A stretch of DNA of 64,000 nt, taken from contig NZ_LZDS01000027.1 in NCBI RefSeq assembly GCF_001678755.1, positions 124,001 to 188,000 on the forward strand. The letters run 5' to 3'. The notes beneath the pieces were generated by a model. The model saw nothing but the letters and a program-made list of their open reading frames with translations. It did no database searches and had not been told where the DNA came from. Numbering within the stretch: position 1 is the stretch's first letter; each line of letters opens with the position of its first letter. This DNA comes from Acinetobacter gandensis. Its GTDB lineage: Bacteria; Pseudomonadota; Gammaproteobacteria; Pseudomonadales; Moraxellaceae. Of this stretch, positions 36,921 to 47,568 are shown in pieces. The position numbers and the translations under genes were made by a program.

Positions 36921-37736
36921 TTACTTGATAATGGGGTTATTCCAACCTGAAGGTAAGGTCGTCATCAGGGAATCCCCCAATTGACTTATCTCGTCTTGGG
37001 TTAATGGGCGATTGAGTCGACGCCATTGCCCATCAAGTAGAAGCTCTAAAGGAATGTATTGCGACTTGTAATTCATTTTTTGTGAATCGGGCACCCAGTA
37101 GCCGAGATACACATATTGTAAGCCTAATTTTTTGGCATGCTCAATTTGTTTGAGAATGGCAAATGTACCTAGTGAGCGGCGACCTTCATCGGGATCAAAA
37201 AAGGTATATACCGCAGAGAGGCCATCATCCAAAGGATCACAGGTTGAAACACTAATTAAAAGATCATCTTTCCACAATTCCAAGAAGAAACTGTCTGTAC
37301 AGCTGTTAATCAGGAATTTTTCAAATTGATCTTGACTAGGTGGGTACATGTCACCATCGGCATGACGCTCGTTGATATAGCGTTCATATAAAGCATAATG
37401 CAGATCACTTGCATCTTTCGGTTTGCTAATCTTTACAGTTAAATCTTGGTTACGTTTCCATGCTTTTTTTTGCACGCTGTTCATTTCAAATTCATCTACA
37501 GGAACACGAGAAGATAAGCATTGGCGACAAAGATGACATTCAGGACGATAGACAAAATCGCCACTTCGACGAAAGCCCATTCGGGATAATTCAGATAATG
37601 TGACCACGTCAATGCGATGGACAGGGTCAAGAAAAACCATCCGTGCCGATTTATTTTCAAGGTAACTACAATCATGCGGAGGCGTGATGTAGTACTGTAA
37701 TTCATTCAGCAGGGATTTGGGCTGATATGAGTTCAT
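36921..37736 (-). CDS. bpt: Bpt/Ate, aminoacyl-tRNA--protein transferase
   Basis: 271 residues of the arginyltransferase (ATE) fold. The Cys cluster is in YRPECHLCRQCLSSRVPVDEF, and FFDPDEGRRSLGTFAILKQI plus LQYVYLGYWVPDSQKMNYK are the catalytic core. The bacterial branch (Bpt) transfers leucine to N-terminal Asp/Glu, marking proteins for ClpS-ClpAP. It is encoded immediately downstream of aat (21 bases), the other N-degron transferase, as one operon. Confidence 0.9.
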   Translation of the reverse strand: MNSYQPKSLLNELQYYITPPHDCSYLENKSARMVFLDPVHRIDVVTLSELSRMGFRRSGDFVYRPECHLCRQCLSSRVPVDEFEMNSVQKKAWKRNQDLTVKISKPKDASDLHYALYERYINERHADGDMYPPSQDQFEKFLINSCTDSFFLELWKDDLLISVSTCDPLDDGLSAVYTFFDPDEGRRSLGTFAILKQIEHAKKLGLQYVYLGYWVPDSQKMNYKSQYIPLELLLDGQWRRLNRPLTQDEISQLGDSLMTTLPSGWNNPIIK

Positions 37737-37757
37737 CGCAGTATCCCTCTTTTATTT

Positions 37758-38489
37758 TCATTCGCTGAGCCGAGCCCATTGCGCTATTGTTTTACTTGAA
37801 AATACACTGTCCTGATACTTTTTCCAATCGATAGCAGGTTGTTTTACAACATCTTGTAACGAATTAAGGTACTGTTGGCGAGAAAGTGTACTCGCACCTA
37901 AGCTTAATAGGTGATCATTCACCAATTGACAGTCAATCCAAGGCAACTGATTTTCTTGTCCGATCAACATGAGCGTATAAAATGCCATTTTAGAGACATC
38001 TGTTCGGGTACTGAACATTGATTCGCCAAAACATCCTTTGCCGATATTGATACCATATAAGCCACCAATGACCATATCATTTTCCCAAACTTCTATGCTG
38101 TAGCCATAACCTGCCTTAAACATGGCGCAATAACCTTGAATAATATCTTCTGATATCCACGTTTCATTGGCGTAGCTGCGTGGTAAGGCACAAGAACGAA
38201 TAACTGTTTCAAACGCATGATTTACAGTAATTTTATAATCCAACTTTTTCATGTTACGCAGCAGTGATTTACTCGGATAATAATCTTCGGGGTGGATAAT
38301 GCAGCGTGGTTCAGGGCTCCACCAACAAATGGGTTCACCTTCTGAAAACCAAGGAAATAAACCATTTCGATAGGCTTCAAACAATGTGGCAGGAGATAGG
38401 TCAGCACCAATGCAGATTAAACCTTCACCTTCGGGATCAACGTCAATGGGATCGGGAAAAATGAATTCTGAAGGTGGGAGAATCTGCAT
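37758..38489 (-). CDS. aat: Aat, leucyl/phenylalanyl-tRNA--protein transferase
   Basis: 243 residues from the ATG at 38489 ([14 protein letters not shown]), chosen because GAGTAGAG precedes it and the family starts this way. The longer reading to 38531 runs into the trxB terminator. Signature blocks [41 protein letters not shown] and [19 protein letters not shown] are present. It adds Leu/Phe to N-terminal Lys/Arg proteins for ClpAPS degradation. Confidence 0.93.
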   Translation of the reverse strand: MQILPPSEFIFPDPIDVDPEGEGLICIGADLSPATLFEAYRNGLFPWFSEGEPICWWSPEPRCIIHPEDYYPSKSLLRNMKKLDYKITVNHAFETVIRSCALPRSYANETWISEDIIQGYCAMFKAGYGYSIEVWENDMVIGGLYGINIGKGCFGESMFSTRTDVSKMAFYTLMLIGQENQLPWIDCQLVNDHLLSLGASTLSRQQYLNSLQDVVKQPAIDWKKYQDSVFSSKTIAQWARLSE

Positions 38490-38531
38490 GAAAACTCTAC
38501 TCAGTTGTGTACAGGTATTTTTATCATACAT

Positions 38532-38557
38532 AAAAAAGCCGACCTGATGGTCGGCTT
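38532..38557 (-). terminator. Terminator after trxB
   Basis: GCCGACC/GGTCGGC arms with TGAT loop (38538-38555), T6 on the minus strand. Confidence 0.88.
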
Positions 38558-38602
38558 CTTGGTCTTAAGTTTGATCTGCGAAAGATTAACTTAATGCTGA
38601 AA

Positions 38603-39592
<990 letters not shown>

Positions 39593-39810
39593 TTATACGT
39601 CAAAGTTTAGAACGTTTGTGTGCGATTAAAGTCGATATTATTGATCATTGAAATCGTTTTGAGCTATATAGAATAGAGTTAACAACTATACCTAAATTAT
39701 CTTGCATCTTTTTTAACTGAACAGGTGCATAATATTGGGTTCAGATTCAGCCCACTTATATTGTGGCTAATGACAAAAACATTTATGAAGAATTGGTTAC
39801 AGGATCGTAT

Positions 39811-42800
39811 ATGACAGCGGTGTCGGGTGCTTATGCACAGCGCTTAATAATGACATTATTCCTTGTCTCATTTGGGATATATCTGTTCCTTGCAACAGTA
39901 ACATACACACCATTTGATCCAGGTTGGATGCATTTATCCAGTGATACTCAGCAAGTGTCCAACGCCAGTGGTGTCGCAGGGGCGTGGATTGCTGATTTAC
40001 TCTTTGGATTTTTAGGCTGGGCCAGCCTGTTGATTCCGTTGTATCTGTTTATAGAAGCGATACAAGTGTGGTGGCCACGTAGCTTTCTAAACCGACCGTT
40101 TCGTTATGCTGCGCAATTCTTTATTCTGTTAGCTACGTCAAGCTTATTGTTCTTATTTTGGACGGTTCCTGAAGATACGCTTGAAAATGCTTCTGGCGGT
40201 ATTATTGGCTATGAACTTGGGCAAAGTTTAGAGCAAATCCTCACTGTCTATGGTGCTGCAATCTTCCTGATCGCATTTTGGATCATGCTGTTCACACTTG
40301 CTTTTGGTATTAAGTGGAACAAAACTTGGGTAACGCTGAAAGCAACGCCTGCATATTTGCAAGATTTGTTCTATCGCAATGTGCCTGAAGGGGACACAGC
40401 ATTTGATCGTACTGTTCCTACGGCTAAAAAAGATGTGGTAACAAGTACACCAAAACAAACAGTTGCATCGGTAACAGCAGCAAATGAACATCATGGCGTA
40501 GATGTCGATCCGATTGTGCGAGATCGTGTTGCAGAGCGATTATTTGATGATATTGCTGATAAAGAATTGAATGCACAGCAACAGCAAGAAAGTTTTGTTG
40601 ATGAGCAAGATGATGAAGAATTAGAACAAGCGATTGCGAAAGCTCATCAGCTAGAGCAAGACAGTAAGCGTGTTGTCTCTTCAGGTGAAGTTTGGCGTGC
40701 ATTGAATTCAAATGAAGATCAACGTCATAAACAAGATATCGACGCACTGCTAAAAGCTGCTGAAGAAGAGCAGCCTGTGTCACAAACCGCACATTTTCAC
40801 AATGTGGTTGAAACACAGCCGAATTTACAGCAATCTTTTGCTGAAAAGCCTGTCCAAAACCAAAAAGCGGTGGACTGGGATGATGATGAAATATTTGATG
40901 AGCTGTTAGCTGCTGTTCCGAATAGTAAAACAGCAACTGATGTGCATAGTCCATTCAATATTTCTGAAGCGGATGTGTCAGCTCCTAATATGCCTACAAG
41001 TACAGTAGCAGCTGCTTCAGCAGTGACTCAAACTGCAACATTTAATTCAGCGCAACCAAAGAATATCGCTTTAGAAACTGATTTTGATGGTTTAGATGAT
41101 TTATTGGTTGAAGATGATGTGGTAGCAGCACGTTCAAATCCAGTTACAGAACAGCCTGTACGCACAGCCAGCAGCTATGCTCAATCTAGTCCATTAGTAC
41201 GTGCTGAAATTAATACCCAGCCTCAAACTTTTGTCACTGAAGATGAAAAAGCCCTAATCAGTTCAAATAAAGATGTATTCCGTGAAGTATGGCAAGAAAC
41301 TGCTGGTAAGCCTGACGAATTAGATCTTGAAGAAGATTTCGATCTAGATGCACCATTAACGGATGCAGCAGGTCGTCCGATGTCACGCGCTATGCAGGTT
41401 GCGCAAAAACGTTTAGATTTACCTACTTTGCCGGGGCTCGAGATACTGGATAAAGTTGATCCAAATAAAAAAGTGAATTTTACCGCTGAACAATTGGCTC
41501 GATTATCTGAACTTTTAGAAATTAAACTACAAGAATTTAACGTCAAAGCCAAAGTGGTTGAAGCACAGCCAGGGCCGGTAGTCACACGTTTCGAACTTGA
41601 TTTAGCACCGGGTGTGAAAGCCTCTAAAGTCACCAATATTTCGCGTGATTTGGCACGTTCAATGTCCATGGCTTCTGTGCGTGTGGTTGAGGTCATTCCG
41701 GGTAAACCCTATATCGGGATTGAAGTGCCGAATAGCTCACGTGAAATGGTTCGCCTCATTGAACTATTAGAAACACCTGCTTATCGTGATCCAAATGCCT
41801 TACTGAGTATGGCAATGGGTAAAGATATTTCGGGTAATCCAGTCTTGGCCGATTTAGCTAAAGCACCACATATGCTTGTAGCAGGGACAACAGGTTCTGG
41901 TAAATCAGTGGCTGTAAATGCGATGTTGCTTTCGATGCTGTTGAAATACACGCCGGAGCAGCTGCGCTTGATTATGATTGACCCAAAACAATTAGAACTT
42001 GCCAACTATAACGATATTCCACATTTATTGACACCAGTCGTGACCGACATGAAAGATGCAGTTAGTGCATTGAATTGGTGTGTGAATGAAATGGAGCGTC
42101 GTTATAAGCTCATGTCTTTGATGAAAGTGCGTAAGCTGACAGATTATAATCGTAAGATTGAAGAAGCGATCGCCAATGGTGAAGATCTGATTGATCCAAC
42201 GTGGAAGCCAGATGATTCTGCTACACAAAGTCGTGCACCTCGTTTACAAACGATGCCGTTGATTGTGATTGTTGCCGACGAATTTGCTGACATGATCATG
42301 CAAGTGGGTAAAAAAGCAGAAGAAATGATTACGCGTTTGGCTCAAAAATCACGTGCTGCAGGGATTCATTTGTTGTTAGCGACACAGCGTCCAACTGTAG
42401 ATGTGGTGACAGGTTTGATTAAAGCTAATATCCCAACGCGTGCAGCTTTGCGGGTAAATAGTAAATTGGATTCACGGACCATTTTGGATGCCGGCGGTGC
42501 AGAGGACTTACTTGGTCATGGGGATATGTTATTCCTTGGGCCAGGTAAGATTGAGCCAGAACGTGTGCACGGTGCGTTTATTTCAGACGATGAAGTAAAC
42601 CGTATTTGTGATGCATGGCGTGAACGTGGCGAGCCAAACTATGTGGATGAGATTCTGACGCCATACGACGAAGAACCAACTTCTCGCGGCTTTGAGGATG
42701 GGGACGGTGGCTCAGATCGAGATGCTTTGTATGACCAATGCGTTAGCTTTGTACTGGAAACTCGTAAAGCTTCTACTTCTTCGCTGCAACGTAAATTTAG

Positions 42801-42900
42801 CCTCGGTTATAACCGTGCTGCACGTATCATCGACCAAATGGAAGAAAATGGTATCGTAAGTAGTATGGGACCAAATGGTAAGCGTGATATTTTGGTTTAA
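39811..42900 (+). CDS. ftsK: FtsK, DNA translocase of the division septum
   Basis: 1029 residues from ATG 39811 (ACAGGAT precedes it); an in-frame GTG at 39763 would add 16 residues. The N-terminal membrane domain has about four segments (residues about 12-200). A long acidic, Gln-rich linker (about 210-500) follows. The C-terminal motor has Walker A in MLVAGTTGSGKSVAVNAMLL and Walker B in LIVIVADEFADMIM, then the gamma winged helix (ATSSLQRKFSLGYNRAARII-like; here STSSLQRKFSLGYNRAARI) that reads KOPS sites. It pumps DNA and activates XerCD at dif. Shorter linker than E. coli. Confidence 0.95.
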   Translation: MTAVSGAYAQRLIMTLFLVSFGIYLFLATVTYTPFDPGWMHLSSDTQQVSNASGVAGAWIADLLFGFLGWASLLIPLYLFIEAIQVWWPRSFLNRPFRYAAQFFILLATSSLLFLFWTVPEDTLENASGGIIGYELGQSLEQILTVYGAAIFLIAFWIMLFTLAFGIKWNKTWVTLKATPAYLQDLFYRNVPEGDTAFDRTVPTAKKDVVTSTPKQTVASVTAANEHHGVDVDPIVRDRVAERLFDDIADKELNAQQQQESFVDEQDDEELEQAIAKAHQLEQDSKRVVSSGEVWRALNSNEDQRHKQDIDALLKAAEEEQPVSQTAHFHNVVETQPNLQQSFAEKPVQNQKAVDWDDDEIFDELLAAVPNSKTATDVHSPFNISEADVSAPNMPTSTVAAASAVTQTATFNSAQPKNIALETDFDGLDDLLVEDDVVAARSNPVTEQPVRTASSYAQSSPLVRAEINTQPQTFVTEDEKALISSNKDVFREVWQETAGKPDELDLEEDFDLDAPLTDAAGRPMSRAMQVAQKRLDLPTLPGLEILDKVDPNKKVNFTAEQLARLSELLEIKLQEFNVKAKVVEAQPGPVVTRFELDLAPGVKASKVTNISRDLARSMSMASVRVVEVIPGKPYIGIEVPNSSREMVRLIELLETPAYRDPNALLSMAMGKDISGNPVLADLAKAPHMLVAGTTGSGKSVAVNAMLLSMLLKYTPEQLRLIMIDPKQLELANYNDIPHLLTPVVTDMKDAVSALNWCVNEMERRYKLMSLMKVRKLTDYNRKIEEAIANGEDLIDPTWKPDDSATQSRAPRLQTMPLIVIVADEFADMIMQVGKKAEEMITRLAQKSRAAGIHLLLATQRPTVDVVTGLIKANIPTRAALRVNSKLDSRTILDAGGAEDLLGHGDMLFLGPGKIEPERVHGAFISDDEVNRICDAWRERGEPNYVDEILTPYDEEPTSRGFEDGDGGSDRDALYDQCVSFVLETRKASTSSLQRKFSLGYNRAARIIDQMEENGIVSSMGPNGKRDILV

Positions 42901-42920
42901 TCAATTGGATTAGATCTTTC

Positions 42921-42947
42921 TCTAAAACCTGCTTCGGCAGGTTTTTT
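42921..42947. terminator. Terminator after ftsK
   Basis: AAACCTGC, tetraloop TTCG, GCAGGTTT (42925-42944), then T-run. It lies between ftsK and the convergent lysR gene. Confidence 0.9.
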
Positions 42948-42956
42948 AGTACTGAA

Positions 42957-43850
42957 TTAATTTGATTGATAAAATTTTTGCTGAGCTAATTCAATGAAGG
43001 CTTTGCATGCTGGACTTATTAATTGTTGATTTTTAACTGCGAGTCCAATCTGTCGTTGCGTATTAGGTGAAAGTGGACGTTTCACCACATGCGGATGTAA
43101 AGCTAATAATTCTTTGGGCATAGCCATATCTGCAACGATAGCGATACCTTCTTGTAAATTCACCATATTTAAAATGGTTAAAAGTTGCGACATTTGATAG
43201 GTGATTTTGGGTTGAATTTGATGTTGTTGCAGTAACTTTTCCACATGAGACTGACTACCTGCACGGGTCATAATAAAAGGGTAGTTTTGAATATCTTGAA
43301 TATTCAGTTTAGCTTGTTGCGCGACTTCAAATGAATCCGGAATGAGCGCAATAAAGATGTCTTTTATCAGTGGGAATGTGACCAGTTGCGATTTTGGAAG
43401 AACAGCAAAACCGACATCAACTTGTCGCTCCGCAATCCACTGAGATACTTCCGCATCGGTGCCTTCCTCGACAAAAATTTCAATATGTGGATAGCGTTCA
43501 CGATAGGCTTTTAAAAGTTCAGGTAAAAGGTGGATTGAGCTAGAGGAGCCAAAAGAACCAATTCTTAAAGTTCCTTGTTGGATACCATGAGCGGCATTTA
43601 CTTCCTGCTGCATGATTTGTGTTGTATTGAGTACTTCCTTTGCGTGTAGTAGAAGTTGTTGGCCGATATGTGTTAGGGCAATAGCGCCTTGCTCACGGCT
43701 AAATAAGCTGACATTCCAATGTTGCTCTAAGCATTTTAAAGCATGCGATACCGCAGATTGAGTAATACCAAGTTGGCGCGCCGCGAGCGTAAAACTATGT
43801 TGCTCTGCGACTTTGACAAATATTTCGAGTTGAGAGAATGTCATTGCCAT
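42957..43850 (-). CDS. LysR-family transcriptional regulator
   Basis: 297 residues. The N-terminal winged helix-turn-helix is FSQLEIFVKVAEQHSFTLAA followed by RQLGITQSAVSHALKCLEQ. The inducer-binding domain follows from about residue 90 (LRIGSFGSSSSIHLLPELL). It is divergent from the AEC permease gene with a 100-base shared region, the usual layout for a LysR regulator and its target. Effector unknown. Confidence 0.9.
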   Translation of the reverse strand: MAMTFSQLEIFVKVAEQHSFTLAARQLGITQSAVSHALKCLEQHWNVSLFSREQGAIALTHIGQQLLLHAKEVLNTTQIMQQEVNAAHGIQQGTLRIGSFGSSSSIHLLPELLKAYRERYPHIEIFVEEGTDAEVSQWIAERQVDVGFAVLPKSQLVTFPLIKDIFIALIPDSFEVAQQAKLNIQDIQNYPFIMTRAGSQSHVEKLLQQHQIQPKITYQMSQLLTILNMVNLQEGIAIVADMAMPKELLALHPHVVKRPLSPNTQRQIGLAVKNQQLISPACKAFIELAQQKFYQSN

Positions 43851-43950
43851 GAGGAATCACTCATTTTGGTATGAATTATGATGAGGATTATATTGTGCAC
43901 CATGAACGGTTAAAGATGAAATAGATCCGCTATTTCAAGGCAAAAAAAGC

Positions 43951-44853
43951 ATGAATATTGTGGTGGCATTATTCCCTTTGGTGGCATTAATTGCGATGGG
44001 ACATGTGCTAAAAAGGACTCAGTTTGTTAAAGATGAATTTTGGGCCAATTCTGAGAAACTGAATTATTTTATTATGTTTCCTGTGCTGCTTTTTTTAAAT
44101 GTATCTGCGGTACAACTGGATATGCAAACTGTATCGCGCATGCTCACTGTTTTAGTGCTAGGTACATTAATCGCAAGTGCAGTACTTTGGGGTATTAAGC
44201 AATTTACACATATCCCAGTACAACGTTTTGGTGTTTATGTACAAAGTCATATTCGTTTTAATACCTATATTGGCTTGTCATTAATGGGGGCGCTGTTTGG
44301 CTCAGAAGGCATGCAAATGTTTGCGATGTTGATTGCTGTGGCTGTTCCTTTGGTGAATATCATTTCTGTCCTGTCTTTTTCCAATATCAGCGTTAAACAG
44401 CTTGGACAAACCTGTATTTCTATCGCGAAAAATCCGCTCATTCTAGGTTGTGTAGTCAGTGTTCTATTTAATTTATCAGGTCTCACCTTATTTAATGGTT
44501 TAACCGAGCTGCTAAAAATATTGGCGGGAATGAGTTTGCCTTTGGGTTTATTGTCTGTGGGAGCGGCATTACAGTTTCAGCAGATGCGTGCAGATGTACG
44601 TCGTCTGAGTTTAAATACGATTGGGCGATTAGTTTTAATGCCGAGTTTGGCTTATGTGATAAGTAGTTGTCTGGGTTTAACTGATTTTGAACGGATAATT
44701 TTAGTGGTATTTTTTGCTTTGCCGACTGCATCATCATCCTATATTTTAACGCGCTACTATCAAGGGGATGCGCAACTAATGGCTGCGATTATTAGCGTGC
44801 AGACTATTGGTTTTGGCTTGATTTTCCCAGTTTTAATGTTGATTGTGCATTAA
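43951..44853 (+). CDS. AEC (auxin efflux carrier) family permease
   Basis: 300 residues with about ten predicted membrane segments. VVALFPLVALIAMGHVLKR opens TM1, and the C-terminal half has LPLGLLSVGAALQF and ALPTASSSYILTRYYQGD, typical of bacterial AEC carriers such as malonate or amino-acid exporters. The substrate cannot be assigned. Divergent from, and probably controlled by, the LysR regulator. Confidence 0.85.
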   Translation: MNIVVALFPLVALIAMGHVLKRTQFVKDEFWANSEKLNYFIMFPVLLFLNVSAVQLDMQTVSRMLTVLVLGTLIASAVLWGIKQFTHIPVQRFGVYVQSHIRFNTYIGLSLMGALFGSEGMQMFAMLIAVAVPLVNIISVLSFSNISVKQLGQTCISIAKNPLILGCVVSVLFNLSGLTLFNGLTELLKILAGMSLPLGLLSVGAALQFQQMRADVRRLSLNTIGRLVLMPSLAYVISSCLGLTDFERIILVVFFALPTASSSYILTRYYQGDAQLMAAIISVQTIGFGLIFPVLMLIVH

Positions 44854-44894
44854 CTGAAAAAAGGGTAGAGAGTGCTAGATTTAATAAAAGAGTT

Positions 44895-44922
44895 AATAAA
44901 AAAGCCTGCATGATGCAGGCTT
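44895..44922. terminator. Terminator between the AEC gene and the PA4642-type gene
   Basis: AAGCCTGCA, TGA, TGCAGGCTT (44902-44922); on the minus strand it is followed by a T6 run, on + only by TTGTT. Confidence 0.82.
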
Positions 44923-44938
44923 GTTGCAAGATTCGCAG

Positions 44939-45226
44939 CTAAGCAAATTTTGCCAATACTTCAAGGAAACCCGCACTTTGACGTGGGTACTGTGCAATCA
45001 CATCATGGATGCGCTGACCTTCAGGATTGGTTGCATTTACATCACGGCCATCGGCAACAAACTGAGTCAAAAGACGTTCATAGTCATTCGGACGCATATG
45101 TTTGAATGCATGGTAGAGTACGTGAAAGTCGCCATTCACTCCTTCAGGAGGAAGCTGAGTTAAGTAGGCAAATACACGCTCGTCTGACCATTCTTCATTG
45201 AACGTTGCTGGCTGAGATAATGCCAT
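44939..45226 (-). CDS. Small conserved protein, PA4642-like
   Basis: 95 residues, cytosolic, no signal peptide. It resembles the pseudomonad PA4642 family in pattern: an initial acidic helix (EEWSDERVFAYL), HVLYHAFKHMRPNDYERLL and FVADGRDVNATNPEGQRIHD, where the second and third segments resemble an ankyrin-like turn. Function unknown. A GGAG ribosome site is present (AGGAG at 45236-45232 on the minus strand), and its own terminator follows. Confidence 0.75.
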   Translation of the reverse strand: MALSQPATFNEEWSDERVFAYLTQLPPEGVNGDFHVLYHAFKHMRPNDYERLLTQFVADGRDVNATNPEGQRIHDVIAQYPRQSAGFLEVLAKFA

Positions 45227-45573
45227 CGCAATCTCCTTGCTGGTTTAATCATAAAAAAGGCAAAAATGAGTACGCAAGTAAAATGGTTTTATTCGCCATC
45301 TCTAAGTTAAGCGACTCATTTTAGGGTTGGATCAAAAGTTATACTTAGTTATCCCGTTTACTCGAAGCAAAGCTTTTGATCTCACAAAGGAATAAAACTA
45401 ATCCAGCCAACTCGAAGGATAGCTTCTCGTCTTGCGGCTGGGTAAAGTAGAAACTAATGATTCAGCTACTTCGAAGCAAAGCTTCTCGTCTTACGGCTGG
45501 GTAAAGCAGCGCTTTACTGATCCAGCCTCATATTTTGCCTTGATTCAATATGCTTGACTAATCAGAATTCAGA
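45227..45573. other. Intergenic region with palindromic repeats between the PA4642-like gene and minE
   Basis: 347 bases without a gene. It holds the repeat cluster listed at 45358-45527. The remaining flanks are AT-rich without recognisable elements beyond the upstream signals of the small gene. Confidence 0.7.
45358..45527. repeat. Cluster of three related palindromic repeat units
   Basis: Three imperfect copies of ACTCGAAGCAAAGCTTCTCG (starts near 45359, 45410 and 45468) share the following CTT(A/G)CGGCTGGGTAAAG block in copies 2 and 3. CCAGCC (45403-45408) and GGCTGG (45436-45441) bracket copy 2. The last unit ends in a hairpin, GGCTGG-GTAAAGC-AGC-GCTTTAC-TGAT-CCAGCC (45495-45527). It resembles a REP-like palindromic element. 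Confidence 0.7.
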
Positions 45574-45846
45574 TTAACGTTCTTCAGGCAAATTGATATT
45601 CATTTCAAGCATTTCTATATTCGCTTCTGAACGAACAGACATTTGAATATGTTGTTCATCTACACCACGAACATAGCGGTTAACCACTTGCATGATTTCT
45701 TTTTTCATCATGTCAATCTTTTCAGGGCTCAGGCGTTTACCTAAACCATTTTCAGATGCTACGATGACTTTTAAACGATCTTTTGCCGTTTGTGCACTAG
45801 ACGGTTTTTCGTCGTTGCTAAAAAGTTTACTCCAAAATCCTGCCAT
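45574..45846 (-). CDS. minE: MinE, topological specificity factor of division
   Basis: 90 residues from the ATG at 45846 (MAGFWSKLF, with GGAG upstream). The longer reading into minD is not used. The N-terminal membrane helix FWSKLFSN, then KDRLKVIVASENGL (MinD-binding region) and the C-terminal dimer domain are present. It drives pole-to-pole oscillation of MinCD. Last gene of minCDE, starting 2 bases after the minD stop. Confidence 0.94.
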   Translation of the reverse strand: MAGFWSKLFSNDEKPSSAQTAKDRLKVIVASENGLGKRLSPEKIDMMKKEIMQVVNRYVRGVDEQHIQMSVRSEANIEMLEMNINLPEER

Positions 45847-45848
45847 GA

Positions 45849-46670
45849 TTACGCTCCAAATAGACGTGCTAACCAACCTTTAGGTTTTACCGTAATATGA
45901 CGGTAAGGGCGCTCTTCACCTAAGAAGCGAGCCACTAAGTCATCGTAGGCTTGACCCGCTGACTCTTCAGTAAAGAGAATTACAGGTTTACCTTCGTTTG
46001 ATGCTTGAAGCACGCTCTTACATTCAGGAATTACACCCAAAGTTGGTACGCGTAAAATATCTTTTGAAATGTCATCAATCGTCAACATTTCTTGCTTATC
46101 TGCACGTTCAGGGTTGAAACGTGTGATACATAGGTGTTTACGGATACGACCTTCGTTGTTTTCTACTTTTTTGGTTTTGCTATCAAGCATACCAATGATA
46201 CGGTCAGAGTCACGTACTGAAGAAATTTCAGGGTTGGTCACAATGATTGCTTCATCGGCATGGTACATCGCCAAAATTGCACCACGCTCAATACCTGCTG
46301 GTGAGTCACAGATAATGTAATCAAACTCTTGAGAAAGTTCGTCCATTACACGTGCTACACCTTCATCAGTTAACGCATCTTTGTCACGTGTTTGTGATGC
46401 AGGAAGAATGTAGAGATTTTCAATATCTTTATCGCGGATAAGCGCTTGTTGTAATCGAGCTTCGTTATTTAATACGTTCACAAAGTCATATACAACGCGG
46501 CGTTCACAGCCCATGATTAAGTCAAGGTTACGTAAACCCACATCAAAGTCGATCACAACAGTTTTGTGGCCACGTAGGGCAAGACCTGTTGCAAAAGATG
46601 CGCTTGTAGTTGTTTTACCTACGCCACCTTTACCTGATGTTACGACAACAATTTTCGCCACCGAATCCAC
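45849..46670 (-). CDS. minD: MinD, septum site-determining ATPase
   Basis: 273 residues. Deviant Walker A KGGVGKTTTSASF near the N-terminus, VVIDFDVGLRNLDLIMG, and the C-terminal amphipathic helix KPKGWLARLFGA that anchors it to the membrane. It recruits MinC and is displaced by MinE. 56 bases downstream of minC. Confidence 0.95.
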   Translation of the reverse strand: MDSVAKIVVVTSGKGGVGKTTTSASFATGLALRGHKTVVIDFDVGLRNLDLIMGCERRVVYDFVNVLNNEARLQQALIRDKDIENLYILPASQTRDKDALTDEGVARVMDELSQEFDYIICDSPAGIERGAILAMYHADEAIIVTNPEISSVRDSDRIIGMLDSKTKKVENNEGRIRKHLCITRFNPERADKQEMLTIDDISKDILRVPTLGVIPECKSVLQASNEGKPVILFTEESAGQAYDDLVARFLGEERPYRHITVKPKGWLARLFGA

Positions 46671-46726
46671 TCCTGTTATGGTTTAAATCCCCTTTTTTTA
46701 ATAGGGGTTTGGTGCTTATTTATACA

Positions 46727-47443
46727 TTAAAATTGCAAAGCTTCAAATACTAGCTCTTGCTGGTCATTCAAATAAATATGAACTGGCTGTTTTACCACAT
46801 GGGGTGGAATATCATCTGCCACGCAATATGTCCCTGCAATAGAAACTAATTCTGCTTCTAAAGAGTGACAGAAAATGCGTGCCGCATGGTTGCCACCCGC
46901 TCCGGCAATGACTCTACCACGCGCGCTACCATAAATATGTATATTTCCTGAAGCAATTGCTTCAGAGCCGCTGTTTATACCTGCATTGATAATGATATCG
47001 CCATGATCTTGAACGATACATTGACCAGTACGCAATATTTCATTGTGATAAGAGGTGATATGACGAATTGCAGGTGCTGCGGTAACAACCGGCTGATCTT
47101 CAGTTACAGGCGCAGCAACAGGTTCTTCAACCACTTGTTCACGTGTTGGCTTCACTTGTTGAAGTTGACGGTCTGCTGGAACAACAGGGAACTGAATCGC
47201 ACGTGCTTGTTCCGATAAAGGACCTTCTGTCACACCAATAGGCTGTATATCTAGGCTAATTAAAAGCTGAATGAGCGCAATCAACTCTTGATCAACAGTA
47301 CTTTCAATAACAGCGAGTGTTCCAGGTGGAAATGCTTTTTGGAACATTGGAGTGAGTTGCTGGCGGATCGCATCATGATCATTGGTATCGAGGTGAATGC
47401 GAATCGCATTGACCATTTTGCCTTTTATCCGTATATCAGCCAT
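46727..47443 (-). CDS. minC: MinC, septum site inhibitor
   Basis: 238 residues. The N-terminal FtsZ-inhibitory domain (about 1-105) is followed by a Pro/Val/Glu-rich linker and the C-terminal beta-helix with [20 protein letters not shown] and [18 protein letters not shown], the MinD-binding fold. First gene of minCDE. Confidence 0.93.
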   Translation of the reverse strand: MADIRIKGKMVNAIRIHLDTNDHDAIRQQLTPMFQKAFPPGTLAVIESTVDQELIALIQLLISLDIQPIGVTEGPLSEQARAIQFPVVPADRQLQQVKPTREQVVEEPVAAPVTEDQPVVTAAPAIRHITSYHNEILRTGQCIVQDHGDIIINAGINSGSEAIASGNIHIYGSARGRVIAGAGGNHAARIFCHSLEAELVSIAGTYCVADDIPPHVVKQPVHIYLNDQQELVFEALQF

Positions 47444-47568
47444 ATTGAATCCTTGAGACTTCTAACTATTGCTATTGTGCCGAAGTAGTTATGTTGTAAA
47501 TAGAGCAAATCCTAGAACAATTTCCAGCAATACTCTAGAGATGTTGCTAATTATTTTTGACTGAGTGT

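Noticed and set aside
40424..40954. Long antisense frame (about 176 residues, His/Leu/Gln-rich) within ftsK
   Set aside because: It mirrors the low-complexity acidic linker of FtsK and has no ribosome site or family resemblance.
43851..43950. LysR T-N11-A operator in the lysR/AEC spacer
   Set aside because: Several loose T-N11-A matches exist in this AT-rich stretch, but none is clearly palindromic, so no site is claimed.
45358..45527. CRISPR array
   Set aside because: The units differ in sequence and spacing, have palindromic internal structure and no unique spacers or cas genes.
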